Origin: CABZJG01 sp965659715
Lineage (GTDB): Bacteria > Pseudomonadota > Alphaproteobacteria > Rhodobacterales > Rhodobacteraceae
Assembly: GCA_965659715.1 (NCBI GenBank)
Contig: CBFHXE010000011.1
Location: 1-51,916, forward strand
Reading direction: 5' to 3'
DNA: 51,916 nt
The notes under the pieces are model-generated. The model made no database searches and was not told the origin of the DNA. It worked only from the letters and a program-made list of their open reading frames with translations. Below, piece after piece: positions 25,270-34,427 of the stretch (position 1 is the stretch's first letter; each line of letters starts with the position of its first letter). A program made the translations under genes and the position numbers.

Positions 25270-25647
25270 ATGATCCGACTAACAAGCTGTACATTCATCG
25301 CTTTGATCTGCGCTGTCCAGATCGGCTTCGCCAATCAGACAATTGAGTTTGGCCAAGCTGACAAAGCCGAACAAATTCGGATTTGTCAGGATATGTACAT
25401 GGCTTTCAGTGAAAAAGGGTCCTTTTATAACATCCGCTCAGATGAAACCTACGCTGAATTATGGCAGGCCTTTGACGCGCGATCAAAGCATGGCTTTTTT
25501 TGCAAGTTTAATGTCAAAAAAGTGCAGTTTACTTTTCAGGCGGGCGGAAGCTGGCGCTATTTTCCAATCCTAGAGCCGGTTGAGTTCGAACAAGCCATGA
25601 AGGAATTAAATCAGGTCGCAAAAGTGTCGCAAGGACAATTGCGATAA
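25270..25647 (+). CDS. Small secreted hypothetical protein
   Basis: The 125-residue protein has a cleavable signal peptide (MIRLTSCTFIALICAVQIGFA) and a mature domain of about 104 residues, rich in aromatic and charged residues, with two Cys (RICQDMY; FFCKFNV) that could pair. No known family was recognised. GAGG at 25259-25262 precedes the ATG. It is flanked by its own promoter/dyad upstream and a hairpin downstream, so it is a single-gene unit. The product is probably periplasmic. Confidence 0.7.
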   Translation: MIRLTSCTFIALICAVQIGFANQTIEFGQADKAEQIRICQDMYMAFSEKGSFYNIRSDETYAELWQAFDARSKHGFFCKFNVKKVQFTFQAGGSWRYFPILEPVEFEQAMKELNQVAKVSQGQLR

Positions 25648-25697
25648 GGTAAGTAAGCTAGGCTTAACCAATCCATGCAGTTTTCAAAGCAATCATC

Positions 25698-25730
25698 GGG
25701 CAAGCCTGTAGACTTGCCCAATCTTTCTTA
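25698..25730 (+). terminator. Hairpin terminator between convergent genes
   Basis: GGGCAAG (25698-25704) pairs with CTTGCCC (25713-25719) around an 8-base loop. AATCTTTCTT follows on the plus strand, so it best fits the end of the secreted-protein gene. It could also serve the permease operon that ends at 25728 on the minus strand. Confidence 0.65.
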
Positions 25731-26639
25731 TCTGCCTCGAATACGCGGATCCATAGCATCGCGCAGACCATCACCAAGGTAATTGATACTAAGGACGGTC
25801 AATGAAATCGCCAAGCCGGGCCATAAGACACGCTCAGGATAGAGCTGAAGATAATCCACTGCATCGTTCAACAAGCGGCCCCAAGTTGGGAAATCAGGTG
25901 GAAACCCAAGGCCCAAAAACGATAGTGCGCTTTCAGTAATAATCGCATTGGCAATTCCCAACGTTGCAGAAACCAATATTGGCGACAGCACATTGGGCAA
26001 TATATGCCGCATTATAATCTTACGGTCAGTGGTTCCTATTGAACGGGCAGCGAGCACAAACTCACGCTCTTTCAATGCCATAACATCGCCCCGCACAATG
26101 CGCGCTGTTGGCATCCAACTGGTGATACCGATGGAGACCACGATCAAAACAAACATGCCACGCTCGGGCCCATAGGCTTGGCTGAGCGGCTCACGAAATA
26201 AAAGCATCATCACCAACAGCAGAGGCAAAAGCGGAAGCGAAAGGAACAGATCCGTCAATCGCATCAGAATCCCGTCTAATCGGCGGTAGTACCCTGCGCA
26301 CACTCCAATTAAACTGCCCAGCATGAGCGAAAGCGTCATCGCTGCGATCCCGACTGAGATAGATGTTTTTCCACCTGCAATCATCCGCGCAAAAGTATCA
26401 CGCCCCAACTGATCGGTCCCAAACGGATGCGCCCAACTTGGGCTTTGATTGCGTAATCGGATATTAATCTCATTAGCTTCATAGGGCCACACCCAAGGGC
26501 CCACCATCACCAATATAACGATGGTGAAAAAGATTATGCCGCCGATTAAAGCGCCTTTGTGTTTTTTAAACTGGTTCCAGACATCACGCCACTTGCTCCG
26601 TGCGGGTTGCTGAGGAAGTGGCTCGGCGGTATTAGTCAT
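25728..26639 (-). CDS. Peptide-type ABC transporter permease (DppC/OppC family)
   Basis: This 303-residue inner-membrane protein has an N-terminal OppC-type helix (HKGALIGGIIFFTIVILVMV), then the binding-protein-dependent transport domain with about five more helices. The EAA loop, which contacts the ATPase, is EREFVLAARSIGTTDRKIIMRHILPN. HPFGTDQLGRDTFARMIAG is typical of the family. Its start overlaps the end of the DppB-like gene by 8 bases, so the two are coupled. It pairs with that permease to form the channel; substrates are predicted to be peptides or acylated amino acids from the locus context. Confidence 0.93.
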   Translation of the reverse strand: MTNTAEPLPQQPARSKWRDVWNQFKKHKGALIGGIIFFTIVILVMVGPWVWPYEANEINIRLRNQSPSWAHPFGTDQLGRDTFARMIAGGKTSISVGIAAMTLSLMLGSLIGVCAGYYRRLDGILMRLTDLFLSLPLLPLLLVMMLLFREPLSQAYGPERGMFVLIVVSIGITSWMPTARIVRGDVMALKEREFVLAARSIGTTDRKIIMRHILPNVLSPILVSATLGIANAIITESALSFLGLGFPPDFPTWGRLLNDAVDYLQLYPERVLWPGLAISLTVLSINYLGDGLRDAMDPRIRGR

Positions 26640-27639
26640 AGCGTATCCTCGGATCCAAAAGCCCGTATAAAATGTCTGCGATTAGGTTAAAGGCAACAAT
26701 CAAAAACGCGAACATAAAAGTCAATGTTTGAACCGTTGGCAAGTCATTGGCATAGATCGCATTGATTAACTGCCCACCTATCCCGTTTACTTTAAAAATC
26801 TGCTCGGTGATTATCGCGCCGCCAAAAATATAGGGCAGATTAAGCGCAATTACAGTGACCACAGGGATCATCGAATTGCGCAGAACATGAACCATCACCA
26901 CTGTCCACTCGCTTAGACCCTTGGCCCGCGCGGTTCGCACATAATCCTGATTAAGGTTATCCAGCATCGAGGCACGCATATAGCGGCTGATTTGGGCTGT
27001 GGTTTGCAGCGCAAGCACCATTACCGGCAAAACCATCTGTTTTAGTTGAATGACAAAGGTGTCCCAGTCAATCACCTGATGCAATGTATCATAGGTAGAA
27101 GGCAACCAGCCAAGTTGAACCGCAAAAATCACAATCACAAGCGGACCTGTGAAAAATGGCGGGATGGAATAGCCAATCATTGTCACAAAAGTTCCGGCCT
27201 GATCAAAAACCGAATAATGGCGATAGGCAGAATAAATACCGATCGGCAGCGCGATTAAAATGCCGACAACATAAGACATCCCAACCACCCAAAGGGTTTG
27301 CGGCATTCTCTGAACGACAATATCCATCACCGGGCTACGGGTCTGCCAGCTTATCACGCGCAGATCACCTTCGGAAAAGGTTGTCCCAAACATATGATCT
27401 ATGAAAACCTGCGGTTCGATCCAGAAAAACTGCATCAGCCATTTGACAAATTGGATGTAGAGAGGTTGGCCAAGGCCCAAAGCCTCGCGCATTTTTTCTT
27501 TGACCTCTGGGGGCACGGTTAATGGTACCTGTGCCATCGGATCGTTTGGTGCAAGGTTTAGAAGAAGAAAAATAACCAAACTGATGAACAAAAGCGTCGG
27601 GATAGAGATCAGCAGACGACGAATGGTGAATGTCAGCAT
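26632..27639 (-). CDS. Peptide-type ABC transporter permease (DppB/OppB family)
   Basis: The 335-residue protein begins with the DppB signature (MLTFTIRRLLISIPTLLFISLVIFLLL split over the first helix) and has about six helices. The EAA loop reads DYVRTARAKGLSEWTVVMVHVLRNS. Near the C-terminus, INAIYANDLPTVQTLTF and LYGLLDPRIRYD are typical. An extra ~40-residue periplasmic insert (PQVFIDHMFGTTFSEGDLRVI) precedes the transport domain, as in many marine dipeptide systems. It lies 78 bases downstream of the binding-protein gene in the same minus-strand operon. Confidence 0.93.
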   Translation of the reverse strand: MLTFTIRRLLISIPTLLFISLVIFLLLNLAPNDPMAQVPLTVPPEVKEKMREALGLGQPLYIQFVKWLMQFFWIEPQVFIDHMFGTTFSEGDLRVISWQTRSPVMDIVVQRMPQTLWVVGMSYVVGILIALPIGIYSAYRHYSVFDQAGTFVTMIGYSIPPFFTGPLVIVIFAVQLGWLPSTYDTLHQVIDWDTFVIQLKQMVLPVMVLALQTTAQISRYMRASMLDNLNQDYVRTARAKGLSEWTVVMVHVLRNSMIPVVTVIALNLPYIFGGAIITEQIFKVNGIGGQLINAIYANDLPTVQTLTFMFAFLIVAFNLIADILYGLLDPRIRYD

Positions 27640-27717
27640 TTAGTGACGCCTTAGTATTTCAGTTCAAAGGAAAACTGCGCCACTCACAACGAGGGGCGCA
27701 GCCAGTAAGACTAGCTA

Positions 27718-29418
27718 TTAGTCGATACGATGCCAGTCGGCAACGTTCCACAGCTCTGAATCAAACGTGTTCAGAACAACACCACCAAGTGATTTGGCAT
27801 GCGCAGAAACACGACCGCGGTCAACGAGAGGCACAATTGTGTAGCTTTCATTGGTCAGCATATCGTTCATCTTACGGCCAAGTTCACCGCGGCGCTCGAT
27901 GTCGCCTGTGCGGGCCATTTCATCAATCAGCTTGTCATACTCTGGATCACAGAAGCGGTTGATGTTTGCACCTTGCCACTGGCTTTCAGGCTTTGGCTCA
28001 TTGCCACAGCGATAGGCAGCCAGGTAGGCTTGTGGATCGGTTCCGTCAAACACGTTGGCGTACATTTCAACATCAGCATAGAACTTCTGATATGTGTCAG
28101 GCGAACCTGGATCACCACCAAAGAAGACTGACGCATTCAGGTTACGCAATTCGGTTTCGACACCGATTTGGCTCCACCACTCTTTGATAAGAGCTTGGAA
28201 ATCCTGACGTACTGCGTTGGTTGATGTTTGATACAGAATAGACAAACGCACGCCGTCTTTGGCGCGGATGCCATCACCACCACGAGCCCAGCCTGCTTCG
28301 TCGAGCAATGCGTTTGCGCCTGCGATATCTTGTGTCAAACAATCAGTGTTGCCTGACGCATAAATCGCGGGTGCAGGAACCAGATCACATGTTGGTCGTC
28401 CCGCTTGGCCATAGCCGATTTCAACGAGCAACGGACGGTCAATCGCCATGGACAGCGCTTTCCGAACATTGATATCGCTGAGGAACGGGTGCGGTGCTGC
28501 GCGTGTTGAGCGCGTATCCGCATCCAAATCAGGCGATGGGTTTGTCATGTTCATTTCAAGACGCTCAACAAGAGCACCAAATGCTGAAATCGGTGTACCT
28601 TTGCCACCTTCGGCCAGCTTGGCAAGCACATCTGGTGCGAGTTGCAGGTTCCAGGCATAGTCAAATTCACCTGTTTCCATTACAGCGCGACCGGCTGCAG
28701 TGGCATCGCCGCCACCTTTGAAGGTCAGCGTTGCGAAGGCCGGCTTGTTTGCGACGCGGTAATTGTCGTTGGCTTTCATCTGAATCACGTCGTTTGGACG
28801 GAATTCTGTTACCACGAAAGGACCTGTGCCGATTGGGCCAAAGTTTTGATCTGTACAATTTGGCGCAGCTGCACCCATACAATTTTCAAACTGTGCCTTC
28901 TGGATAATTGGTGTCTGACCACCAACAAATGGACCATAGGGGTTTGGCTTTGGCTGGTTAAAGCTAACTTTAACTGTCAAATCATTGATGACTTCAATAG
29001 AAGTAACACCATCAAATTTTTCCAGCTGAGCGCAACCACCTTCTGGGTGCATACAATAATCCCCAGTGAATTTTACGTCCGCCGCAGTAACTGCTGATCC
29101 GTCTGACCAGAGCAGGCCACTTTTCAGCGTCCAAGTGATCGACGTCAAATCTTCGCTCACCCCACCATTGGCAACAGTTGGAATTTCCTCTGCCAAAAAC
29201 GGCACCATAGCACCTGTTTCATCAAAGCGGCCCAATGGCTCGATGACAAGGCTAGATGATTCGATGTCCTTTGTTCCCCCGGACAGATATGGGTTCAAGA
29301 TCGACGGAGCTTGCCAGTAAATAATACTGACGTTGCCATCTGAGCCACGCTCAGCGAAACTGGCCGGTGCAAACGCACAGGCAGCTACGGCACCCATCAT
29401 AAGTGATTTGATTTTCAT
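27718..29418 (-). CDS. Peptide-type ABC transporter substrate-binding protein (SBP family 5)
   Basis: The 566-residue periplasmic protein has a signal peptide (MKIKSLMMGAVAACAFAPASFA, cleaved after AFA) and the SBP_bac_5 pattern: SIIYWQAPSILNPYLSGG, TWTLKSGLLWSDGSAVTAADV, the lid region and the C-terminal YTIVPLVDRGRV. Several Cys pairs suggest disulfides. A strong AAGGAGG lies five bases before the ATG, as expected for the most abundant component. It is the first gene of the permease operon and is divergent from the ATPase gene. Substrate cannot be fixed from sequence; peptides or N-acyl amino acids fit the neighbours. Confidence 0.93.
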   Translation of the reverse strand: MKIKSLMMGAVAACAFAPASFAERGSDGNVSIIYWQAPSILNPYLSGGTKDIESSSLVIEPLGRFDETGAMVPFLAEEIPTVANGGVSEDLTSITWTLKSGLLWSDGSAVTAADVKFTGDYCMHPEGGCAQLEKFDGVTSIEVINDLTVKVSFNQPKPNPYGPFVGGQTPIIQKAQFENCMGAAAPNCTDQNFGPIGTGPFVVTEFRPNDVIQMKANDNYRVANKPAFATLTFKGGGDATAAGRAVMETGEFDYAWNLQLAPDVLAKLAEGGKGTPISAFGALVERLEMNMTNPSPDLDADTRSTRAAPHPFLSDINVRKALSMAIDRPLLVEIGYGQAGRPTCDLVPAPAIYASGNTDCLTQDIAGANALLDEAGWARGGDGIRAKDGVRLSILYQTSTNAVRQDFQALIKEWWSQIGVETELRNLNASVFFGGDPGSPDTYQKFYADVEMYANVFDGTDPQAYLAAYRCGNEPKPESQWQGANINRFCDPEYDKLIDEMARTGDIERRGELGRKMNDMLTNESYTIVPLVDRGRVSAHAKSLGGVVLNTFDSELWNVADWHRID

Positions 29419-29732
29419 TTAAACCTCCTTGCGGTTTTCACATCAGGCAAAACATCAAACGTTAGTTATAAATTTTCCCCATTTTCTTTCGATCGTATTG
29501 TTGAAGAACAGAGCGCATGTGAGCGCTAACCATTCGAATTACGAACATTCGACTATCGAAGCAGACTTTTCTCAAAATGCAAGCCCAAATGATACTAGAA
29601 TGCATCAATAAAGCGGGTAGAGGAATAATATTCCACTTTTGCAATATCGCAAACCTCCAAATTTAAGCGATGTGTTTGACATCAATAGACTCAATTCGTT
29701 ACCAATACTTTCTAAAGCATAGGAGCACTGTA
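29419..29732. promoter_or_regulatory. Divergent promoter region of the transporter locus
   Basis: This 314-base gap must drive both arms of the locus. On the plus side a perfect -35 TTGACA (29676-29681) is followed by weak -10 candidates (TACCAA at 18 bases). AGGAG sits 7 bases before the ATPase start. On the minus side an AAGGAGG serves the binding protein. The centre holds a pair of identical-type dyads (29533-29560) and a small AGCGC/GCGCT hairpin (29512-29527). No coding frame was found. Confidence 0.5.
29533..29560. promoter_or_regulatory. Tandem TTCG-N5-CGAA dyads, candidate operator
   Basis: TTCG-AATTA-CGAA (29533-29545) and TTCG-ACTAT-CGAA (29548-29560) are two 13-base dyads repeated with a 15-base period. 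Each is preceded by A. Equal half-sites and spacing point to side-by-side binding of a dimeric regulator. The regulator is unknown; none is encoded next to the locus. Confidence 0.5.
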
Positions 29733-31562
29733 ATGCTGGATCACCCCAAAACTCCCGTCGCAAGCTTTGAAAACCTCCGAGTTGAATTTGAAACCAAAGA
29801 CGGAACAGTCGTTGGGGTTGAGGATGTCTCTTTTGAAATTAACGCAGGGGAAACCGTTTGCGTTGTGGGGGAATCAGGCTCTGGCAAATCGGTTTCATCG
29901 CTCTCAATGATGCGATTGGTGGAATTTGGCGGCGGACGTCTGGCGGGCGGCAAACTTGAATTTGACCGAAAAAAATCAGGCATAATTGACGTCACAAAAG
30001 TGGACCAGTCATTGATGCGTACGATTCGTGGCAATGAAATTGGCATGATCTTTCAAGAGCCTATGACAGCTCTTAACCCGGTGTTCACGGTGGGCCGTCA
30101 ATTGACTGAGGGCCTTAGGGTGCACAAGGGTATGACGAGATCAGCGGCGGCGCAGCAGGCGCTTGATCTGCTACGGCAGGTGCGCATACCCGAACCTGAG
30201 CGACGGCTGAAACAATTTCCGCACGAGCTATCGGGCGGCATGCGTCAACGGGTGGTTATTGCCATGGCGCTAGCCTGCGAGCCAAGATTGCTCATTGCGG
30301 ATGAACCAACCACAGCGCTTGATGTGACCATTCAGGCTGAAATCCTTGCCCTGATAGACCGCCTTAAACGGGAAACTGGCACTGCCGTGATGTTTATCAC
30401 CCATGATATGGCGGTGGTCGCACAGATGGCAGACCGTGTTGTTGTGATGTACCGTGGCAATAAGGTAGAGGAAGGCTTGGTCGAGCAGATTTTCAAAGAC
30501 CCACAGCATAGCTACACCCAGTCCCTACTCGCAGCGGTTCCAAAACTTGGCGAGATGAAAGGTAAGGATTTTCCTGAGCCAATGCGCCTTTTTGGTGATG
30601 AAGACACTGTTCGAAAGCCCATTGAAGGGACGAATGAACCTCTGCTCGAGGTTAAAAATCTTGTCACTCGCTTTCCAGTCAAAGGCGGTATTTTACGGCG
30701 CACGGTCGCCAACGTTCACGCTGTCGAAGATGTTTCTTTTACCTTGATGAAAGGGCGCACTTTAGCGTTGGTCGGCGAATCGGGTTGCGGCAAATCCACC
30801 GTTGGCAGATCACTGCTTCGTTTGGTTGAACCTTTATCTGGCGAAGTCAGCATTGCCGGCAAAGATATCATAGCGATGGCTCCCGAAGAGTTGCGAACTG
30901 CGCGCGTTGATATGCAAATGGTATTTCAAGACCCCTTTGCATCACTAAACCCGCAAATGCTGCTCATGGATCAGGTGGCCGAGCCAATGCGCAATTATGA
31001 CACGCACAGTGGCGATGCATTGCAAAAACGCGTTGAAATGCTGTTCGACCGGGTCGAGTTGCCACGCAGCTTTTTGCGCCGCTATCCGCATGAGTTATCT
31101 GGCGGCCAGCGCCAAAGGGTTGCCATTGCGCGCGCTCTGGCACTTAATCCAAAATTGATTATTGCTGATGAAGCTGTGAGCGCGCTGGATGTCTCGGTTC
31201 AGGCACAGGTTCTTAATCTTATGATGGAATTGCAGGCAGAGCTTGAGCTGTCCTTTCTATTCATCAGTCATGATATGGCTGTGGTGGAACGGGTCAGCCA
31301 TGATGTGGGTGTGATGTATTTGGGGCGTTTGGTTGAAATAGGCCCGCGCAGCAAAGTGTTTGAAGCACCGCAACATGCCTATACGCAGGCGTTGATGAAA
31401 GCGGTTCCGATCGCAGACCCTACCCAACGCAAATCCGAAAAAGATCTTAACTTCAAACCAATCCCCTCACCAATCCAAGGTATGAATTATGTCGCAGAAT
31501 CCTCTGAGTACCGCGAAGTGTCGGATGGACATTTTGTTTTAACTACAGATAGCGGGTACTAA
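29733..31562 (+). CDS. Dipeptide ABC transporter ATPase, fused double-domain (DppD-DppF type)
   Basis: The 609-residue protein carries two full nucleotide-binding domains. Half 1 has Walker A GESGSGKS (46-53), signature LSGGMRQRV and Walker B LLIADEPTTALD. Half 2 has GESGCGKS, LSGGQRQRV and LIIADEAVSALD, where the usual Glu-Pro is Glu-Ala. Each half ends with the oligopeptide-family C-terminal extension (HSYTQSLLAAVP; HAYTQALMKAVP). ATG 29733 follows AGGAG by 7 bases; the frame is open from 29670. It supplies energy for the divergently encoded permeases and leads directly into argE. Confidence 0.95.
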   Translation: MLDHPKTPVASFENLRVEFETKDGTVVGVEDVSFEINAGETVCVVGESGSGKSVSSLSMMRLVEFGGGRLAGGKLEFDRKKSGIIDVTKVDQSLMRTIRGNEIGMIFQEPMTALNPVFTVGRQLTEGLRVHKGMTRSAAAQQALDLLRQVRIPEPERRLKQFPHELSGGMRQRVVIAMALACEPRLLIADEPTTALDVTIQAEILALIDRLKRETGTAVMFITHDMAVVAQMADRVVVMYRGNKVEEGLVEQIFKDPQHSYTQSLLAAVPKLGEMKGKDFPEPMRLFGDEDTVRKPIEGTNEPLLEVKNLVTRFPVKGGILRRTVANVHAVEDVSFTLMKGRTLALVGESGCGKSTVGRSLLRLVEPLSGEVSIAGKDIIAMAPEELRTARVDMQMVFQDPFASLNPQMLLMDQVAEPMRNYDTHSGDALQKRVEMLFDRVELPRSFLRRYPHELSGGQRQRVAIARALALNPKLIIADEAVSALDVSVQAQVLNLMMELQAELELSFLFISHDMAVVERVSHDVGVMYLGRLVEIGPRSKVFEAPQHAYTQALMKAVPIADPTQRKSEKDLNFKPIPSPIQGMNYVAESSEYREVSDGHFVLTTDSGY

Positions 31563-31564
31563 TT

Positions 31565-32734
31565 ATGAGCAAAGAACGTCTTTCGCCGCTGCAGTTAATG
31601 CGTAAACTGGTCTCTTTTCCAACAGTCAGCCGCGATAGCAATCTTGATCTGGTGGCCTGGGTCGAAGGGTATCTGGCAGAGCATAACATAACATCGCACC
31701 GCCAATATAACGAAGCTGGGGACAAAGCATCGCTCTTTGCCCATGTTGGCCCGGATATCGAAGGCGGTCTGGTTCTATCGGGTCATACGGATGTGGTTCC
31801 GGTCGACGGGCAGCCTTGGGACAGTGATCCCTATGAAGTCGTCGAGCGTGATGGGAAATATTTTGGTCGCGGCACATGTGACATGAAAGGCTTTGACGCT
31901 TTGGCAATTTGGGCACTTGTAGAAGCCTCTTATCTGCCCCTCACGCGACCTTTGCAAATTGCCTTGAGCTATGATGAAGAGGTCGGCTGCGTCGGCGCGC
32001 CGCCAATGATTGATCAAATGCTCGAAACCCTGCCCAAAGCCAGCGCTGTGATTGTAGGAGAACCTTCAACAATGCTGGCCGTCAATGGACATAAGGGTGG
32101 TTTGGGTTTTAGCACCCACTTTGTTGGCTTTGAGGTTCATTCGTCGATCCTGCACACAGGAGTTAATGCGATTATGTCCGGCGCAAAGTTGATTGATTGG
32201 GCCAATCACGTCAACGCCGCCAACAGCGCAGCGCAGCCCACTGAAATTGCCGCCATGTTCGATCCACCCTATACCACAGCGCATGTGGGCATGATCAGCG
32301 GCGGCACAGCCCATAACATCACTGCAAAAGATTGCCGCTTTAGTCTAGATTTTAGAATTGTGGCCGATGAAACAGAAGTAGACTGGCGGGACCGCTTCGA
32401 GGAAAAAGTGCAGGCGCTAGAAGCAGATATGAAAGCATCTCATCCTGAGGCACATATTGAAATTGAACCAAGGTTTTTTGTGCCCGGATTGCGCCCCGAA
32501 CAAGACGGGGAAGCCGAAACATTGGTGCGCCAGATAACCGGGGATAATGCGCTTCATGTGGTGTCATATGGAACCGAAGCTGGTCAGTTCCAAGAGCGCG
32601 GATATTCCGCCGTAATCTGCGGCCCCGGTGACATTGCGCAAGCACACCAATCTAATGAATTTATTGAAAAATCACAATTTGAAGCAGGACATAAATTTAT
32701 GCAAAAACTGCTTGAAAGACTGACAGGAGATTGA
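31565..32734 (+). CDS. argE: Acetylornithine deacetylase-like M20 hydrolase
   Basis: The 389-residue zinc amidohydrolase matches the ArgE/DapE branch of M20. Zinc and catalytic motifs are SGHTDVVPV, GRGTCDMKGFDA, SYDEEVGCVGA (catalytic Glu pair) and the C-terminal AQAHQSNEF His. The dimerisation domain inserts from ~180 to 290. It starts 2 bases after the ATPase stop with no clear ribosome site, implying translational coupling. Placement inside a transporter operon suggests a catabolic role, removing acyl groups from imported N-acyl amino acids, rather than arginine synthesis. Confidence 0.88.
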   Translation: MSKERLSPLQLMRKLVSFPTVSRDSNLDLVAWVEGYLAEHNITSHRQYNEAGDKASLFAHVGPDIEGGLVLSGHTDVVPVDGQPWDSDPYEVVERDGKYFGRGTCDMKGFDALAIWALVEASYLPLTRPLQIALSYDEEVGCVGAPPMIDQMLETLPKASAVIVGEPSTMLAVNGHKGGLGFSTHFVGFEVHSSILHTGVNAIMSGAKLIDWANHVNAANSAAQPTEIAAMFDPPYTTAHVGMISGGTAHNITAKDCRFSLDFRIVADETEVDWRDRFEEKVQALEADMKASHPEAHIEIEPRFFVPGLRPEQDGEAETLVRQITGDNALHVVSYGTEAGQFQERGYSAVICGPGDIAQAHQSNEFIEKSQFEAGHKFMQKLLERLTGD

Positions 32735-32737
32735 CCT

Positions 32738-33901
32738 ATGCCCGTAAAAAATCGTTTGGCAGAATTGCATCCCGAAATCACTGAATGGCGCCGTGACATT
32801 CACCAGCATCCGGAAATTCTTTTCGACACGCAGCGTACCTCTGCGATGGTGGCTGATAAGCTGCGTAGCTTTGGGGTGGATGAAGTTGTGACCGGCATCG
32901 GTCGCACGGGCGTTGTTGCCGTGATCAAGGGCAAATCCACTACCTCGGGTAAAACCATTGGACTGCGCGCCGATATGGACGCGTTGCCGATCGAGGAACA
33001 AACCGGGCTTGAATACGCCAGCAAAACGCCGGGCGCTATGCATGCCTGCGGTCACGATGGCCATACCGCGATGCTCTTGGGCGCGGCAAAGTACCTAAGT
33101 GAAACGCGTAATTTTGACGGCACTGCCGTGGTAATTTTCCAGCCCGCCGAAGAAGGCGGCGGCGGCGGCAAAGAAATGTGCGATGACGGCATGATGGAGC
33201 GTTTTGGCATTGATGAGGTGTACGGTATGCACAACTGGCCGCAAATGCCGGCCGGTCAGTTTGCCATTCGCTCAGGCGCATTTTTCGCTGCGTCAGACAT
33301 GTTTGACATTAAAATTACAGGCAAAGGCGGTCATGCCGCCAAACCACAAGAAACCGTTGACCCAACTGTGGTTGCCAGCCATCTGGTGCTTGCGCTGCAA
33401 TCTATAGTCAGTCGCAACGCCAACCCCGTGGACCAGATGGTGGTTTCTGTCACCTCTTTTGAAACCTCTTCCACCGCGTTCAATGTGATCCCAGAATCGG
33501 TTCACCTACGCGGCACGGTGCGCACATTGAGCGCAGAAATGCGTGATTTGGCCGAACAGCGTTTGATCGAGCTTGCAGAAGGCACCGCAGCGGCCTTTGG
33601 CGCCAGTGCCGACGCAGAATATCGCCGGACCTATCCGGTGATGAGCAACTCCGAAGTTCAAACCGAGTTTGCCGCCAAAGTGGCTGAAAGCGTATCCGGC
33701 GCATGTGCACAAGCCGATTTGGTGATGGGCGGGGAAGATTTTTCTTTCATGCTAGAAGAGCGGCCTGGTGCTTATATCCTGATTGGGAATGGCGATACTG
33801 CGGCGGTGCATAATCCCAACTATAATTTTAACGATGATGCGATCCCCGCCGGGTGCAGTTGGTGGGCCGAAATTATTGAACAACGCATGCCAGCGGCCTA
33901 A
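32738..33901 (+). CDS. M20 amidohydrolase (hippurate hydrolase/HipO-like)
   Basis: This 387-residue protein belongs to the M20D aminoacylase branch. Motifs are RRDIHQHPEILFDT, the metal motif HACGHDGHTAMLLGAA, FQPAEEGGGGGKEM with the catalytic Glu, MHNWP and the late MGGEDFSFMLE. An AGGAG precedes the ATG, which lies 3 bases after argE. Family members cleave N-acyl or N-aroyl amino acids and some small peptides. With ArgE and the peptide transporter it forms an import-and-deacylate operon. Confidence 0.9.
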   Translation: MPVKNRLAELHPEITEWRRDIHQHPEILFDTQRTSAMVADKLRSFGVDEVVTGIGRTGVVAVIKGKSTTSGKTIGLRADMDALPIEEQTGLEYASKTPGAMHACGHDGHTAMLLGAAKYLSETRNFDGTAVVIFQPAEEGGGGGKEMCDDGMMERFGIDEVYGMHNWPQMPAGQFAIRSGAFFAASDMFDIKITGKGGHAAKPQETVDPTVVASHLVLALQSIVSRNANPVDQMVVSVTSFETSSTAFNVIPESVHLRGTVRTLSAEMRDLAEQRLIELAEGTAAAFGASADAEYRRTYPVMSNSEVQTEFAAKVAESVSGACAQADLVMGGEDFSFMLEERPGAYILIGNGDTAAVHNPNYNFNDDAIPAGCSWWAEIIEQRMPAA

Positions 33902-34130
33902 AAAAGAGTTTGGTTTATTTTTGGTAAACTTTGACTGAGGCAAATACCAACTAGGCTACTGTGGTGTCTTTGAAGAACAACAATAACCGTTGATCAATGC
34001 CAAATCCCCTGCGGCCACTTTTGAATCAAACGTCTCAAATTAGACGCAGGGCCACAGGGATATTTTCGGTGCCCTTCACCGGGAATGAAGAGCAGATCGT
34101 CACTTGCATCACGCGCCACTCCGCGCCGTT

Positions 34131-34250
34131 TTATTTCCTTTTAAAGGGGCTAAACAAACCAGAAACCATACGCCGAAACTCTTCTGAGCGAAGTTTCCGT
34201 GCTTTCATTTCATAGGCGTGCAATTCTTCATGAAAATTTCTATAATCCAT
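34131..34250 (-). CDS. Small basic protein, 39 residues
   Basis: An ATG at 34248-34250 is preceded by AAAGGA with an 8-base spacer. The frame runs 39 codons to TAA (34131-34133). The product is helical and basic (EMKARKLRSEEFRRMVSGLF, ending FKRK). The pattern, an amphipathic Arg/Lys/Glu helix ending in a Leu-Phe stretch, resembles short regulatory or membrane-surface proteins seen in Rhodobacteraceae, but I cannot name the family. The next ~100 bases downstream show only short weak frames. Confidence 0.5.
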   Translation of the reverse strand: MDYRNFHEELHAYEMKARKLRSEEFRRMVSGLFSPFKRK

Positions 34251-34427
34251 CTGCCAAGTCCTTTGATTGCTGATAGGTTTGAAATAATCCCATCACTAAG
34301 CAATGTGCAGAGGGGTTTTATTCATTTCCGCTATGCGTCTGGCTCATGGCCAAATTAGCAAGTATTGAAAGCTTATAAGTGGCGGTTGCCGGCACATCGC
34401 GCCGCACTGTTCTTTGGCTTTTTCTGG

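Noticed and set aside
34001..34109. 22-codon minus-strand frame (ATG 34109) with a plausible-looking sequence
   Set aside because: Too short, no ribosome site and no recognisable homologue; left out of the gene list.
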